This document shows positions 1 to 7,972 of a stretch of DNA of 64,000 bases, piece by piece. Within the stretch, counting starts at the first letter, position 1. The number at the start of each line of letters is the position of its first letter. The DNA is from Paracoccus litorisediminis (GTDB lineage Bacteria; Pseudomonadota; Alphaproteobacteria; Rhodobacterales; Rhodobacteraceae). Below the pieces are notes generated by a model. The model had not been told where the DNA came from. It made no database searches and was given only the letters and a program-made list of their open reading frames with translations. Location of the stretch: positions 1 to 64,000 of the forward strand of contig NZ_WMIG01000007.1 in the NCBI RefSeq assembly GCF_009711205.1. Direction: 5' to 3'. The position numbers and the translations under genes are program-made.

Positions 1-351
1 ACCTTCGGTCAGGACGACATCCGCTGCGCGCAGGCCTGGATGGCGCAAAACCAAATCCGCACCCTGATCCGCACCGCCGCCGCCGAGGGCGCGACCGCCA
101 TGCAGGACGGCACCCTGTTAACCGCGGCCGGCTATGCGGTCGAGGTCGCCGATGTCACCGGTGCCGGCGACACCTTCGGCGGCACTCTGGTCCATGGGCT
201 GGAACAGGGCTGGACCCTGCAAGACACCCTGGCCTTCGCCGTCGCCGCCGCCTCCCGCTCCGTCACCCAACACGGACCCCGAAGCGGTCGAACAACACCA
301 CAAAATGTCAAAAACTGGATCCAAAAAAACCAGAACAGGTTAAGCGCCTGA
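1..351 (+). CDS. PfkB-family sugar kinase, 3' end only
   Basis: Reading frame open from the first base of the window and ending at TGA 349-351, so the 5' part lies outside. The visible 116 residues carry the PfkB signature 2, DVTGAGDTFGG, which holds the catalytic-base aspartate and the anion hole of ribokinase-like kinases. These cytosolic enzymes phosphorylate sugars or nucleosides with ATP. The tail after the motif is short and basic. The substrate cannot be told without the N-terminal half, and no sugar transporter is visible on this side. Confidence 0.85.
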   Translation, partial: TFGQDDIRCAQAWMAQNQIRTLIRTAAAEGATAMQDGTLLTAAGYAVEVADVTGAGDTFGGTLVHGLEQGWTLQDTLAFAVAAASRSVTQHGPRSGRTTPQNVKNWIQKNQNRLSA

Positions 352-402
352 GCCTTCTGGCGCTTCAGGCATGTCGCCTTCGGTTCCGACCTGCATATGA
401 AT

Positions 403-430
403 GCCGCCGCGCCGATCCCGGTGCGGCGGC
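403..430. terminator. Hairpin between convergent genes
   Basis: GCCGCCGC at 403-410 pairs with GCGGCGGC at 423-430; GCC/GGT extends the stem to about 11 bp around the loop GATCCC. It lies between the converging ends of the PfkB kinase and the flavin monooxygenase. There is no T-run on either side, so it may be a weak or bidirectional terminator. Confidence 0.4.
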
Positions 431-438
431 ACTCGATC

Positions 439-2241
439 TCAGCGCAGGTGGTGAGGCGCCTCTAGGCCCCAGACCGACGTATCGAGTCCCACATGTCGCG
501 CCTTCAACTGCAACGACAGGTAGCGCGAGTAGTGCCGGGATTGATGCAGGTTGCCGCCGTGGAACCACAGGCCGGGCTGCATCGTCGGCTTCCACATATT
601 GCGTTGCTCACCCTCCCAGGGGCCGGGGTCCTTGGTGGTGTCCGAGCCAAGACCCCAGCATTTGCCGACCTTGTCCGCGACCTCGGGGCTGATCAGATCG
701 GCGGCCCAGCCATTCATGGAACCGTAGCCGGTAGCATAGACCACCAGATCGGCAGGCAGTTCCGTGCCGTCGTCAAGCACCACGGCGGTTTCGCTCAGAT
801 GGCTGATGCCCTTGCCCGATTGCAGCTTGATCGAGCCGTCGATGATCAGGTCGCAGGCCCCGACATCGATGTAATAACCCGAGCCGCGGCGCAGGTATTT
901 CATGAACAGCCCGCTTTCGTCATCGCCGAAATCCAGCATGAAGCCGGCCTTTTCCAGCGCCGCGTAGAACTCGGCGTCGCGGCGTTTGATCTGGTCATAT
1001 TGCGGGACGTGGAAATCGGCCATGATCCGGTAAGGGACCGAGGCAAAGATCATGTCGGCCTTGTCATGGGTGATGCCATTCGCCACTGCCTGTTCGGAAT
1101 AAAGCCCGCTCAGGCAGACCTCCATCAGGCTGTCGGACTTGACGATATGGGTCGAGCTGCGCTGCACCATGGTCACGTCCGCGCCATGTTCCCAAAGCGC
1201 CGCGCAGATGTCATGGGCCGAGTTGTTGGCCCCGATCACCACCACCTTTTTGCCGCGATAGGCGTCGGGGCCGGGATGCTGGCTGGAATGCTGCTGCTCT
1301 CCCTTGAAGATATCCTGTCCGGGGATCACCGGCACATTCGCCTTGCCCGACATGCCGGTCGCCAGCACAAGCTGTTTGGGATGCAGCACCACTTCCTGCC
1401 CGTCGCGCTGGACCGTGACGGTCCATTCGCCCTTCGCCTCATCGCAGCTGGCCGATGTCGCGGTGGTCGAGGACCAGTAATTCAGCTCCATGACCCTGGT
1501 ATACATTTCCAGCCAGTCGCCGACCTTGTCCTTGGGGGCAAAGACCGGCCAATTGTCGGGGAAGGGGATATAGGGCAGGTGGTCGTACCAGACCGGGTCA
1601 TGCAGACACAGCGACTTGTAGCGGTTGCGCCACTGGTCGCCGGGCCGGGGATGCTTGTCGATGACGATGGTCGGGACCGACAATTGCCGCAGCCGCGCCC
1701 CCAGCGCGATACCGCCCTGTCCGCCGCCGATGATCAGAACATAGGGCTGTTCCTGATAGCCAAGGCGCGCGGCCTCATCCAGCCGCTTTTCCTTCCAGGT
1801 CTTGCGGTCCGGGTCATGGCCATGCTCGGCCCCCATCGGACGGCGCAGCTTGCGCGGTTCCTCATGGCCCTTCAGCTCATGCAAGGTGGTAAGAAGCGTC
1901 CAGATCTTGCCGTCCTTCATGCGGATATGGCCTTGTCCGCGCCCGGTCGCGGTCTCGATCAGCAGCCATCCTTCCGTCACGCCATCGCCGTCGCCGACGG
2001 CCTCGGTCGGGTCTAGGGACAAGGAGACAGGCACGATCCTGGGCAGTTGCGCGCGCGCCATCTCGGCGATCTGGCCGCGTCCCTCGCAGGTCTTCAGGTT
2101 CCAGGTAAAGGCGGCAAGGTCGCGCCAGAATCCGGTCTCAAGGAACAGTTCGGCTGTGGCATCGGCATCCTGCGCGACCAGCGCGCGTTCCAGATCGGCC
2201 ACCAGCGCGGTCAGCGCGGCATGGGCTGTGGTGTCAAGCAT
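439..2241 (-). CDS. Flavin-dependent monooxygenase with N-terminal NTF2-like domain
   Basis: 600 aa. Residues about 1-120 look like an NTF2/SnoaL-type domain. The rest is a class B flavin monooxygenase: FAD-binding GGGQGGIALGARL near residue 172, a Baeyer-Villiger/FMO-type FKGEQQHSSQHP fingerprint near 320, and a second Rossmann motif VVVIGANNSAHD for NADPH. A late ATGYGS motif fits FMOs. Such cytosolic enzymes oxygenate soft nucleophiles or ketones. The start has GAGGAG a few bases upstream. It is divergent from the AcoR-like regulator, which probably controls it through the 259-bp intergenic region. The substrate is not evident. Confidence 0.85.
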   Translation of the reverse strand: MLDTTAHAALTALVADLERALVAQDADATAELFLETGFWRDLAAFTWNLKTCEGRGQIAEMARAQLPRIVPVSLSLDPTEAVGDGDGVTEGWLLIETATGRGQGHIRMKDGKIWTLLTTLHELKGHEEPRKLRRPMGAEHGHDPDRKTWKEKRLDEAARLGYQEQPYVLIIGGGQGGIALGARLRQLSVPTIVIDKHPRPGDQWRNRYKSLCLHDPVWYDHLPYIPFPDNWPVFAPKDKVGDWLEMYTRVMELNYWSSTTATSASCDEAKGEWTVTVQRDGQEVVLHPKQLVLATGMSGKANVPVIPGQDIFKGEQQHSSQHPGPDAYRGKKVVVIGANNSAHDICAALWEHGADVTMVQRSSTHIVKSDSLMEVCLSGLYSEQAVANGITHDKADMIFASVPYRIMADFHVPQYDQIKRRDAEFYAALEKAGFMLDFGDDESGLFMKYLRRGSGYYIDVGACDLIIDGSIKLQSGKGISHLSETAVVLDDGTELPADLVVYATGYGSMNGWAADLISPEVADKVGKCWGLGSDTTKDPGPWEGEQRNMWKPTMQPGLWFHGGNLHQSRHYSRYLSLQLKARHVGLDTSVWGLEAPHHLR

Positions 2242-2342
2242 GTGTTCTCCTCCTCGAACGTCCGATCACGGTGAACCCGCGCGCCACACCGTCAAAATGC
2301 GAAAATCGACGCCAAAGATTTCAGGCCCTTAGCCAGACCCCC

Positions 2343-2384
2343 TGTGGCATCGCCCGCCACACCTGTGGCACGACCCCGCCACAG
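2343..2384. promoter_or_regulatory. Two tandem inverted repeats, likely activator sites
   Basis: Site 1 is TGTGGC-N7-GCCACA (2343-2361); site 2 is CTGTGGC-N8-GCCACAG (2363-2384). Their centres are about 21 bp apart, close to two helical turns, in the region between the monooxygenase and the AcoR-like gene. This layout fits an upstream activating sequence for a Fis-type HTH dimer. No clean -24/-12 promoter is visible: the nearest match on the minus strand is TGGCGCG-N4-TTCAC, which lacks the -12 GC. Confidence 0.55.
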
Positions 2385-2500
2385 TCGCGCGGGTCCGCGC
2401 CGATGACCGGCGTCATGCACAGGTCTTGGTTCTGCAAACACCGATACTCGGCTAGGATCGGGCTGTTCCGGCCGGGGAGGGCAGGACGCGGGGGGACGGG

Positions 2501-4405
2501 ATGCAAACCGATATCGAGCATATCCGCGAGATCGAGGGCGTGTCGCAGCAGGGCCACGGCGCGCGCGATCCGGTGGTTGTGGCAAGCTGGCTGCGCTGTC
2601 TGGACAAGCATGGGCTGGACCCTGCCGCGCGGGCGCAGGCCTATATTCTGCCCGATGCCGCGCTGCGCCAGCACCGCCAGCGCTCCGAGGATCTGATCCG
2701 TATCGCGCGCTCGGGGATCGACGATCTGTACAAGCTGGTGGCGGGACAAAACTATGTCCTTCTGCTGTCCGACAGCGCTGGCGTGACCGTCGAATATCTG
2801 GGAGAGGAAGCCCAGAAACACGATCTGCGCCTGAGCGGCCTGTATCTGGGTGCGGAATGGTCCGAGGCGCGCGCCGGCACCTGTGCATTGGGCGCCTGCA
2901 TCGAAACCGGCGAGCCGCTGATCATCCATCAAAGCGACCATTTCGACGTGACCCATGGCGGGCTGTCCTGCACCGCCGCGCCGATCTATGACACGGCGGG
3001 TCGGCTGGCAGCGGTGCTGGACATTTCGCTGCTGTCCTCGCCCGTGGCGCGGGCCAGTCAGTTTCTGGCGCTGAATCTGGTGCGCCAGACCGCGCGGCGG
3101 ATCGAGATGGCCAATATCATGGCCGAAAGCCGCAGCGACTGGGTGTTGCGGCTGGCGGGCAGCCCGGATTTTCTGGATGTCGATCCGCAGGCGGCGCTAC
3201 GGCTGGATGCGGGCGGGCGCGTCATCGGCATGACCAATGGTGCGGCGCGGTTGATGGCGCGGGCCTTAGGGCAGGATTGGCGGCGGGGGACGGGTCTGAT
3301 TGGCCGCCATGTCTCCGAGGTGTTCAACCTGGATCTGGACACGCTTGAAGGTCTGACCCGTCAGCGGGCCGCCCGCGACCGCCTGATCGAGACGCGCGAC
3401 GGCTATCGATTGTTTGCCCATGCGATAGAACCGCGCCGTGCGGCCCCGCCGCAGGTGGCGCGGGCGCGGGCGATCCCCTCGGAACTGCGCGAATTCGCGG
3501 GCGGCGATCCCGCGATGAGGTCTTTGGTCGAACGCGCTGCGGCCTTGGCCCCGGGCCGGATGCCCCTGCTGATCGAGGGGGACAGCGGCACGGGAAAAAC
3601 CAGCCTTGCCCGCTTGGTCCATGCGGTCGGTCGGCGCGGCCCCTTTGTCACCGTGGCCTGCGATTCCCTTGCCGAGGACGAGGCTGCGGTCCTTTTCGGC
3701 CGCGGCGATCCGCGCGGCCATGTTCCCGGCCTGATCGACGCCGCCGAGGGCGGAACGCTGGTCCTTGAGAATATCGAGGAACTGCCGCCCCGGATTCAGG
3801 CCCGGCTGCTGCCCCTTATCGGTGAACACAGCTTCCGCCCGGTCGGCGCGCTGCGCGAGCGGGTTGCGACAGCGCGGATCATTGCGACCAGTCACGGACT
3901 GGCGGGCAGCGGGTTGCGGGCCGACCTGATCCACCGGCTGTCCGGCGCGCGGCTGGTGCTGCCGCCACTGGCGAAGCGACAGGACATCGTCGCCCTTGCC
4001 AGCCGGGTCTTTGCCCGCGCCTTTGGCGTTCCGGTCGCGTTCGACGCCCCGGCGGCAGCGGCGCTGGCAAACCATGACTGGTCAGGCAACCTGCATCAGT
4101 TGGCCGCATTGGCGCAGATGCTCGCCGCGACCTGCGGGTCGCAACCGGGATCGGGGATCACGCTGGGTCTGGCGCAACTGTCGCCGCATCTGTCGCCGCA
4201 TCTGTCGACTGGCGACGCGGTGCGCTCCGACAGTCCTGCCATCCTGCATCATCTGCTGACCGAACATGGCTGGAATGTTTCGGCCGTCGCGCGGGAGATG
4301 GGGGTGGATCGCACGACCGTCCATCGTCAGATCCGACGCTATGGGCTAAGCCGTGCGGCCCCTAGCACAGCCAGTCGTGGAAGCGTCTTTCGCCCTCGGG
4401 CGTGA
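2501..4405 (+). CDS. AcoR-like activator (GAF, AAA+, Fis HTH) lacking GAFTGA
   Basis: 634 aa. The N-terminal half has the layout of AcoR-type sensors with a GAF-like ligand domain. The AAA+ domain carries Walker A GDSGTGKTS near residue 360. The usual Walker B LFLDEIGE reads LVLENIEELP near 418. Where sigma-54 contact motif GAFTGA should be (about 397-411) the sequence reads LFGRGDPRGHVPG, so the motif is absent. A Fis-type HTH (NVSAVAREMGVDRTTVHRQI) closes the protein. Members of this family without GAFTGA, such as TyrR or Rhodobacter NtrC, work with sigma-70. It probably controls the divergent monooxygenase. Its 3' end overlaps the convergent ArsR gene by 44 bp. Confidence 0.85.
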   Translation: MQTDIEHIREIEGVSQQGHGARDPVVVASWLRCLDKHGLDPAARAQAYILPDAALRQHRQRSEDLIRIARSGIDDLYKLVAGQNYVLLLSDSAGVTVEYLGEEAQKHDLRLSGLYLGAEWSEARAGTCALGACIETGEPLIIHQSDHFDVTHGGLSCTAAPIYDTAGRLAAVLDISLLSSPVARASQFLALNLVRQTARRIEMANIMAESRSDWVLRLAGSPDFLDVDPQAALRLDAGGRVIGMTNGAARLMARALGQDWRRGTGLIGRHVSEVFNLDLDTLEGLTRQRAARDRLIETRDGYRLFAHAIEPRRAAPPQVARARAIPSELREFAGGDPAMRSLVERAAALAPGRMPLLIEGDSGTGKTSLARLVHAVGRRGPFVTVACDSLAEDEAAVLFGRGDPRGHVPGLIDAAEGGTLVLENIEELPPRIQARLLPLIGEHSFRPVGALRERVATARIIATSHGLAGSGLRADLIHRLSGARLVLPPLAKRQDIVALASRVFARAFGVPVAFDAPAAAALANHDWSGNLHQLAALAQMLAATCGSQPGSGITLGLAQLSPHLSPHLSTGDAVRSDSPAILHHLLTEHGWNVSAVAREMGVDRTTVHRQIRRYGLSRAAPSTASRGSVFRPRA

Positions 4406-5027
4406 ACAGCACCACGCGCGAGGAAGGCATCCTGCGCGCCCAAGACAGGGCCAGCAGCCGGTCCAGCACCAGCTTTCCGACCAGCCCAGCCAGATGAGGG
4501 CGGCGCATGCTCCAGTCCAGACAGGCGCGGCATAGCGGGCGGTTGCTGCGTGGCAGTTGGGCGGGCGCAAGCCCGATCCCGGCCAGCCGGTCCCAGCCCT
4601 GGTCCGTCACCGCCAGATCGCGGTCCAGCCAGTCATCCGCCTGCATGCGGTCGTAAAGCGCGACGCCCATTTCGCCCGCCAGATGGTCGTAGCAGATGCG
4701 GGCCTTGCGCAGGGCGGGATCATTCGGGCCGGTTCGCAACGGCGGGGCCGCATCGCTGGAAAACACCATCAGCGCTTCCAACATGGCCGCGACATGCGGA
4801 CCGGACAGGCGGAAATAGCGGTGGCGACCCTGTGCCTCAAGGCTCAGGACATCGCCATCGACCAGCCGCGCCAGATGGCTGCTGGCGGTCTGCGGGGTAA
4901 TGCCGGCAAGTTGGGCCAGCTCGCTTGCGGTCAGCGCCCGCCCATCCATCAGCGCCAGTAGCATGGCGCTGCGGGCGGGATCGGCGACCAGCGCGGCAAT
5001 ACGGGCGATATCGGGACCTTCTCGCAT
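4362..5027 (-). CDS. ArsR-family winged-helix regulator
   Basis: 221 aa, about twice the size of minimal ArsR proteins. Residues about 8-75 form the winged helix: LADPARSAMLLALM, then ASELAQLAGITPQTASSHLARL as recognition region and a GRHRYFRL wing. The C-terminal 140 residues hold CYDHLAGEMGVALYDRM and two cysteines in LCRACLDWS, a layout seen in longer ArsR regulators; the ligand is unknown. The gene is divergent from an ABM-domain and an ACT-domain gene. A perfect inverted repeat right before its start suggests autoregulation and control of that pair. Confidence 0.88.
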   Translation of the reverse strand: MREGPDIARIAALVADPARSAMLLALMDGRALTASELAQLAGITPQTASSHLARLVDGDVLSLEAQGRHRYFRLSGPHVAAMLEALMVFSSDAAPPLRTGPNDPALRKARICYDHLAGEMGVALYDRMQADDWLDRDLAVTDQGWDRLAGIGLAPAQLPRSNRPLCRACLDWSMRRPHLAGLVGKLVLDRLLALSWARRMPSSRVVLFTPEGERRFHDWLC

Positions 5028-5029
5028 GG

Positions 5030-5045
5030 TTCGATGTTAATCGAA
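5030..5045. promoter_or_regulatory. Probable ArsR operator TTCGAT-N4-ATCGAA
   Basis: Perfect 6+6 inverted repeat starting 3 bp upstream of the ArsR start codon, in the 101-bp gap shared with the divergent ABM/ACT genes. Position and symmetry fit a site for the homodimeric ArsR protein encoded next to it. Confidence 0.6.
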
Positions 5046-5128
5046 GCGTCGCGCGCGGCCAATCGGTTATGCTGGCCCGAACCCAAGGAAAGGCATGTGA
5101 TGACACCCCGTTTTCCGAAAGCGCGCCC

Positions 5129-5473
5129 ATGATTGCGGTGATCTTCGAGGCTGAACTGGCCCCCGACGGCAGGGATGAATATCTGGACCTCGCGGCGGGG
5201 CTGCGGCCCCTGCTTGACGGGATCGACGGCTTTATCTCGATCGAGCGGTTCCAGAGCCTGACCGACCCGAAAAAGTTGCTGTCGCTGTCCTTTTGGCGCG
5301 ACGAGGCCGCCTTGGCGCAGTGGCGCGACTTGCCCCCGCATCGTCAGGCGCAGGCGGCAGGGCGGGATCACGTCTTTGCCGATTACCGGTTGCGGATCGC
5401 CCATGTCGCCCGCGATTACGGGATGGCGGCGCGCGATGAAGCCCCGACCGATAGCCGTCGCGCGCATGGGTAG
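5129..5473 (+). CDS. ABM-domain (antibiotic biosynthesis monooxygenase-like) protein
   Basis: 114 aa using ATG 5129. The protein begins MIAVIFEAEL and continues with FISIERFQS and LLSLSFWRDEAALAQWR, the pattern of the ferredoxin-like ABM fold used by small cofactor-free monooxygenases and by EthD/quinol-oxygenase relatives. An upstream in-frame start would run through the operator and into the ArsR gene, so 5129 is preferred. It is followed after 7 bp by the ACT gene and is probably co-transcribed with it under the divergent ArsR regulator. Reaction unknown. Confidence 0.82.
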   Translation: MIAVIFEAELAPDGRDEYLDLAAGLRPLLDGIDGFISIERFQSLTDPKKLLSLSFWRDEAALAQWRDLPPHRQAQAAGRDHVFADYRLRIAHVARDYGMAARDEAPTDSRRAHG

Positions 5474-5480
5474 GACGGTC

Positions 5481-5870
5481 ATGGACGATCTGGAATTTGA
5501 TCTGCCGAATACTCCCGGCGCGCTGGCCGATCTGGGCGAGGCAATGGGCCGCGCCGGTATCGCCTTTGAGGGCGGCGGGGTCTTTGCCCACGGCGACCGC
5601 GCCATTGCGCATTTCCTGTTTCGGGACGGTCAGGCGGCGCGACAGGTGGCCGAGGTCGCGGGCATCCGCGTCGTGGCCCTGCGACAACCGCTGATCTGCC
5701 GGTTGAAACAGGGCACGCCCGGCCAGCTGGGCCAGATTTCCCGCGCGCTGGCCAAGGCTGGGGTGAACATCCTTTGCCAGTATTCAGATCATGACAATCG
5801 GCTGATCCTGATCTGCGACGAGCCTGAAAAATCTGCTACAGCGACGGCCAGTTGGGCGGATGCCGGATGA
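5481..5870 (+). CDS. ACT-domain protein, two ACT-like repeats
   Basis: 129 aa using ATG 5481. Two ACT-like segments: MDDLEFDLPNTPGALADL at the N terminus, and a second beginning TPGQLGQISRALAKAGVNI near residue 75. Stand-alone ACT proteins usually bind small ligands such as amino acids and act as regulators. It ends 3 bp from the convergent lipoprotein gene. Its pairing with an ABM protein and an ArsR regulator suggests a small inducible unit of unknown signal. Confidence 0.75.
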   Translation: MDDLEFDLPNTPGALADLGEAMGRAGIAFEGGGVFAHGDRAIAHFLFRDGQAARQVAEVAGIRVVALRQPLICRLKQGTPGQLGQISRALAKAGVNILCQYSDHDNRLILICDEPEKSATATASWADAG

Positions 5871-5873
5871 GCT

Positions 5874-6149
5874 TTACGCCCCCGGATGGGTATAGCCCAG
5901 CACCCGGCCCGAGGCATCGACATCGCACAGATGCAGGCGGTTGCCGTCCCGCGTTTCGACCTTGGCGATCCCGCCGGTCTGCGAGATCCAGCGCGCGGTG
6001 ATCTCGGTCGTGGGGCGGTGGATATGGGCGGCAATGGTGGCGGTGCAGGCGGCCTCTTGTCGGGCGCGCAGGTCGTCGGGCGGTGCTGCGGCAGGCTCGG
6101 TACAGGCCGAAAGCAGCGCGCAGGACAAAAGGATCAGGGCGGGGCGCAT
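5874..6149 (-). CDS. Small lipoprotein
   Basis: 91 aa with a short signal peptide and lipobox LLSAC, so the mature protein should start at Cys16 and be membrane-anchored. The remainder, with CTATIAAHI, two more cysteines and GRVLGYTHPGA, resembles small periplasmic proteins of Rhodobacterales, but I do not recognise the family. It lies downstream of the Bat operon on the same strand, 66 bp after BatD, and could be the last gene of that transcript. Confidence 0.7.
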   Translation of the reverse strand: MRPALILLSCALLSACTEPAAAPPDDLRARQEAACTATIAAHIHRPTTEITARWISQTGGIAKVETRDGNRLHLCDVDASGRVLGYTHPGA

Positions 6150-6215
6150 GGTTGTCCCTTTGACAGAAACGTCACGACCAAGCCTAGCACCCGTTGCGCC
6201 TTGGGCACAGCGTCT

Positions 6216-7367
6216 TCAGCGTCCGGTCAGCTCGCGCAGGAAGGCTGCGCTGTCGAAATCCGTGGGCGCCGGGCCGAACAACGCCCGGTCCAGTCGGGCG
6301 AGTGCCGCGCGCGGCGCGGCGCGTCCGGCGGCCTGCTCGGCCCGGGCGTAATCCTCGGCGGCGCGGCGTAGGGCAAAAAGGTCGGGCTGGCCTGCGGCGA
6401 GGCGCAGGGCGGGCAAGGCCGGGTTCGGTCGCAGCCTGTGCCAATGCTGCGCCAACGCGCTTAGTGGCCGCGCGCCTTTCCCCCAAAGCATTGCGATCAG
6501 CCCCAGCGCGCCCCCCGTCGCAAGCGCCGCCAGCAGCCAGCCTTGCGCGCCGCCGGGTTTCGCCGTTCCGCCGATATTCTGGTTCAGCTTGCCATAACCG
6601 AAGGGGATCGGCGGGGTGATCTCTCCGCGCAATTCGCGCTTATTGGTGTCGAACCATGAAAAGCGCATGGGCGGCAGCGTGCCCTGTTCGCCGGTGATCG
6701 GGCGCAAGTGCCATTCCCATTGCACGAAGGCCACGGGGCCATGCTCGGTCAGCCGGGTCTCGCGGCGTTCGGGGGAGGTGAAGCTGATCAGCCACGGCTC
6801 GCGCAGTTCGGGGCGTGCGGGCAAAAGATGCGCCATCGTGCCTTCGGCGGTCAGGGTGATGCGGCGCAGGATGGTCTGGTCGTCGCGGATGCGGGCCGGA
6901 TCGCCCGAGAGTTCATCCGTGACCTTCAAGCTGCGCGCGACCGTCGGGCGACCCGGCGCGGGATAGGGCTGGATCGGGATGCTGGCCGGGGGCGCGGTGA
7001 CCTCGACCCGGTTGCGGCTGTTGGTCTCGGCTTTGGTCAGGACATGCGTGACCGGGCCGATGGTCAGGTTGCCGGGCTTGCGGGCAAAGACCGCGATGTG
7101 GCGCTGGAGGACCCGGCGCTGCTTGCCGTCCACGCGTTCGTCATGCCAGTCGTCCGGGCCAAGCTGGATCCAGTCATAGGCGGCGGAATCGGGAAAGCGC
7201 ATATCCTCAAGCGTGATCGCGCCGGTATATTCGCCGCGGATGGTGACCGGGATCATCTCGCCGGTGACGGGGCGGGTGTCGGGCAGGATCAGGCGCAGGC
7301 TGTCCTGCGCCCATGCGGGCCACGCCAGCAGCAGGGCAATGAATATAAGCAGATGGCGGATCACCAT
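6216..7367 (-). CDS. batD: BatD-like membrane protein
   Basis: 383 aa. Signal peptide (LLAWPAWAQDS), a periplasmic beta-rich region starting LRLILPDTRPVTGEMIPVTI, one transmembrane segment near residue 280 (WLLAALATGGALGLIAMLW) and a cytoplasmic tail. This is the BatD/oxygen-tolerance layout. Last of seven genes in the MoxR/VWA operon; its start overlaps the end of the TPR gene by 7 bp. Bat proteins are membrane partners of the MoxR ATPase and VWA proteins and are linked to envelope stress. Exact function is unknown. Confidence 0.8.
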   Translation of the reverse strand: MVIRHLLIFIALLLAWPAWAQDSLRLILPDTRPVTGEMIPVTIRGEYTGAITLEDMRFPDSAAYDWIQLGPDDWHDERVDGKQRRVLQRHIAVFARKPGNLTIGPVTHVLTKAETNSRNRVEVTAPPASIPIQPYPAPGRPTVARSLKVTDELSGDPARIRDDQTILRRITLTAEGTMAHLLPARPELREPWLISFTSPERRETRLTEHGPVAFVQWEWHLRPITGEQGTLPPMRFSWFDTNKRELRGEITPPIPFGYGKLNQNIGGTAKPGGAQGWLLAALATGGALGLIAMLWGKGARPLSALAQHWHRLRPNPALPALRLAAGQPDLFALRRAAEDYARAEQAAGRAAPRAALARLDRALFGPAPTDFDSAAFLRELTGR

Positions 7368-7972
7368 GGGTCGCCCTCGGCCGGGCGGATCAGGCCAAGC
7401 GCGGCGCGGCGGTCATGTTCCGCCTGCAGCCGCAGCCGCAGGAACTCACCCGGATCGTCGCCGATCGAGGCCAGCCAGTCGTCGCTGGCGGCGATGCCGC
7501 GCGCCTCGACATCGCGTTTCCAGTGGATCGCCAGAACTCCCGCCGTGGTGTTTTCCTGAGGCCCGCCCGGACCCAATCCCCCCGAGGCAGCGATGCGGCC
7601 CGGCACCAGACTGTCCCCGGATTCCGGCGGGACCATCGCAGCGACCAGATCGCGATTGGCGCGGGCCTCGGCATCGGCGGGGTTGGAAAACAGCACGGCC
7701 TCGAAATAGGCCTTGGACAGCAGGTAATCCCCGGTCGCGGCCAGGCTGAGACCGCGATTATAGGTCTGCGATCCGCCTGCCACCGCAAAGGCGGCATCCG
7801 CCCCGGCGAAATCCCCGGAACGGTAAAGCGCCACGCCACGCTCGGCTGGGTCGCGCAGCAAGGGCAGCGCCAGCGTGGGTAGGTCGACGCGCAGTGCCAG
7901 TCGTCCCAGCGCCTGCGGCCCGGCAATCGCTAGGCAGGTCAGCGCAAGGACAAGAAGCGGCCAGCGTCTCAT
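7361..7972 (-). CDS. TPR protein of the Bat operon (BatC-like)
   Basis: 203 aa from ATG 7972, which overlaps the stop of the upstream VWA gene as ATGA. An N-terminal hydrophobic segment (PLLVLALTCLAIAG) is followed by TPR-like helices including GVALYRSGDFAGADAAFAVA and a second helix pair (YLLSKAYFEAVLF). It plays the BatC role: a periplasmic or membrane-bound scaffold for the two VWA proteins. A longer upstream frame exists but lies inside the VWA gene and is not used here. Confidence 0.75.
   Translation of the reverse strand: MRRWPLLVLALTCLAIAGPQALGRLALRVDLPTLALPLLRDPAERGVALYRSGDFAGADAAFAVAGGSQTYNRGLSLAATGDYLLSKAYFEAVLFSNPADAEARANRDLVAAMVPPESGDSLVPGRIAASGGLGPGGPQENTTAGVLAIHWKRDVEARGIAASDDWLASIGDDPGEFLRLRLQAEHDRRAALGLIRPAEGDPW

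Noticed and set aside
493..2016. Long open frame antisense to the flavin monooxygenase
   Set aside because: Shadow frame of a GC-rich gene; its translation shows no domain features and it lies wholly within a clearly recognised coding sequence.
2242..2500. Possible sigma-54 promoter for the monooxygenase
   Set aside because: Best matches have wrong GG-GC spacing or lack the -12 GC, and the regulator lacks GAFTGA.
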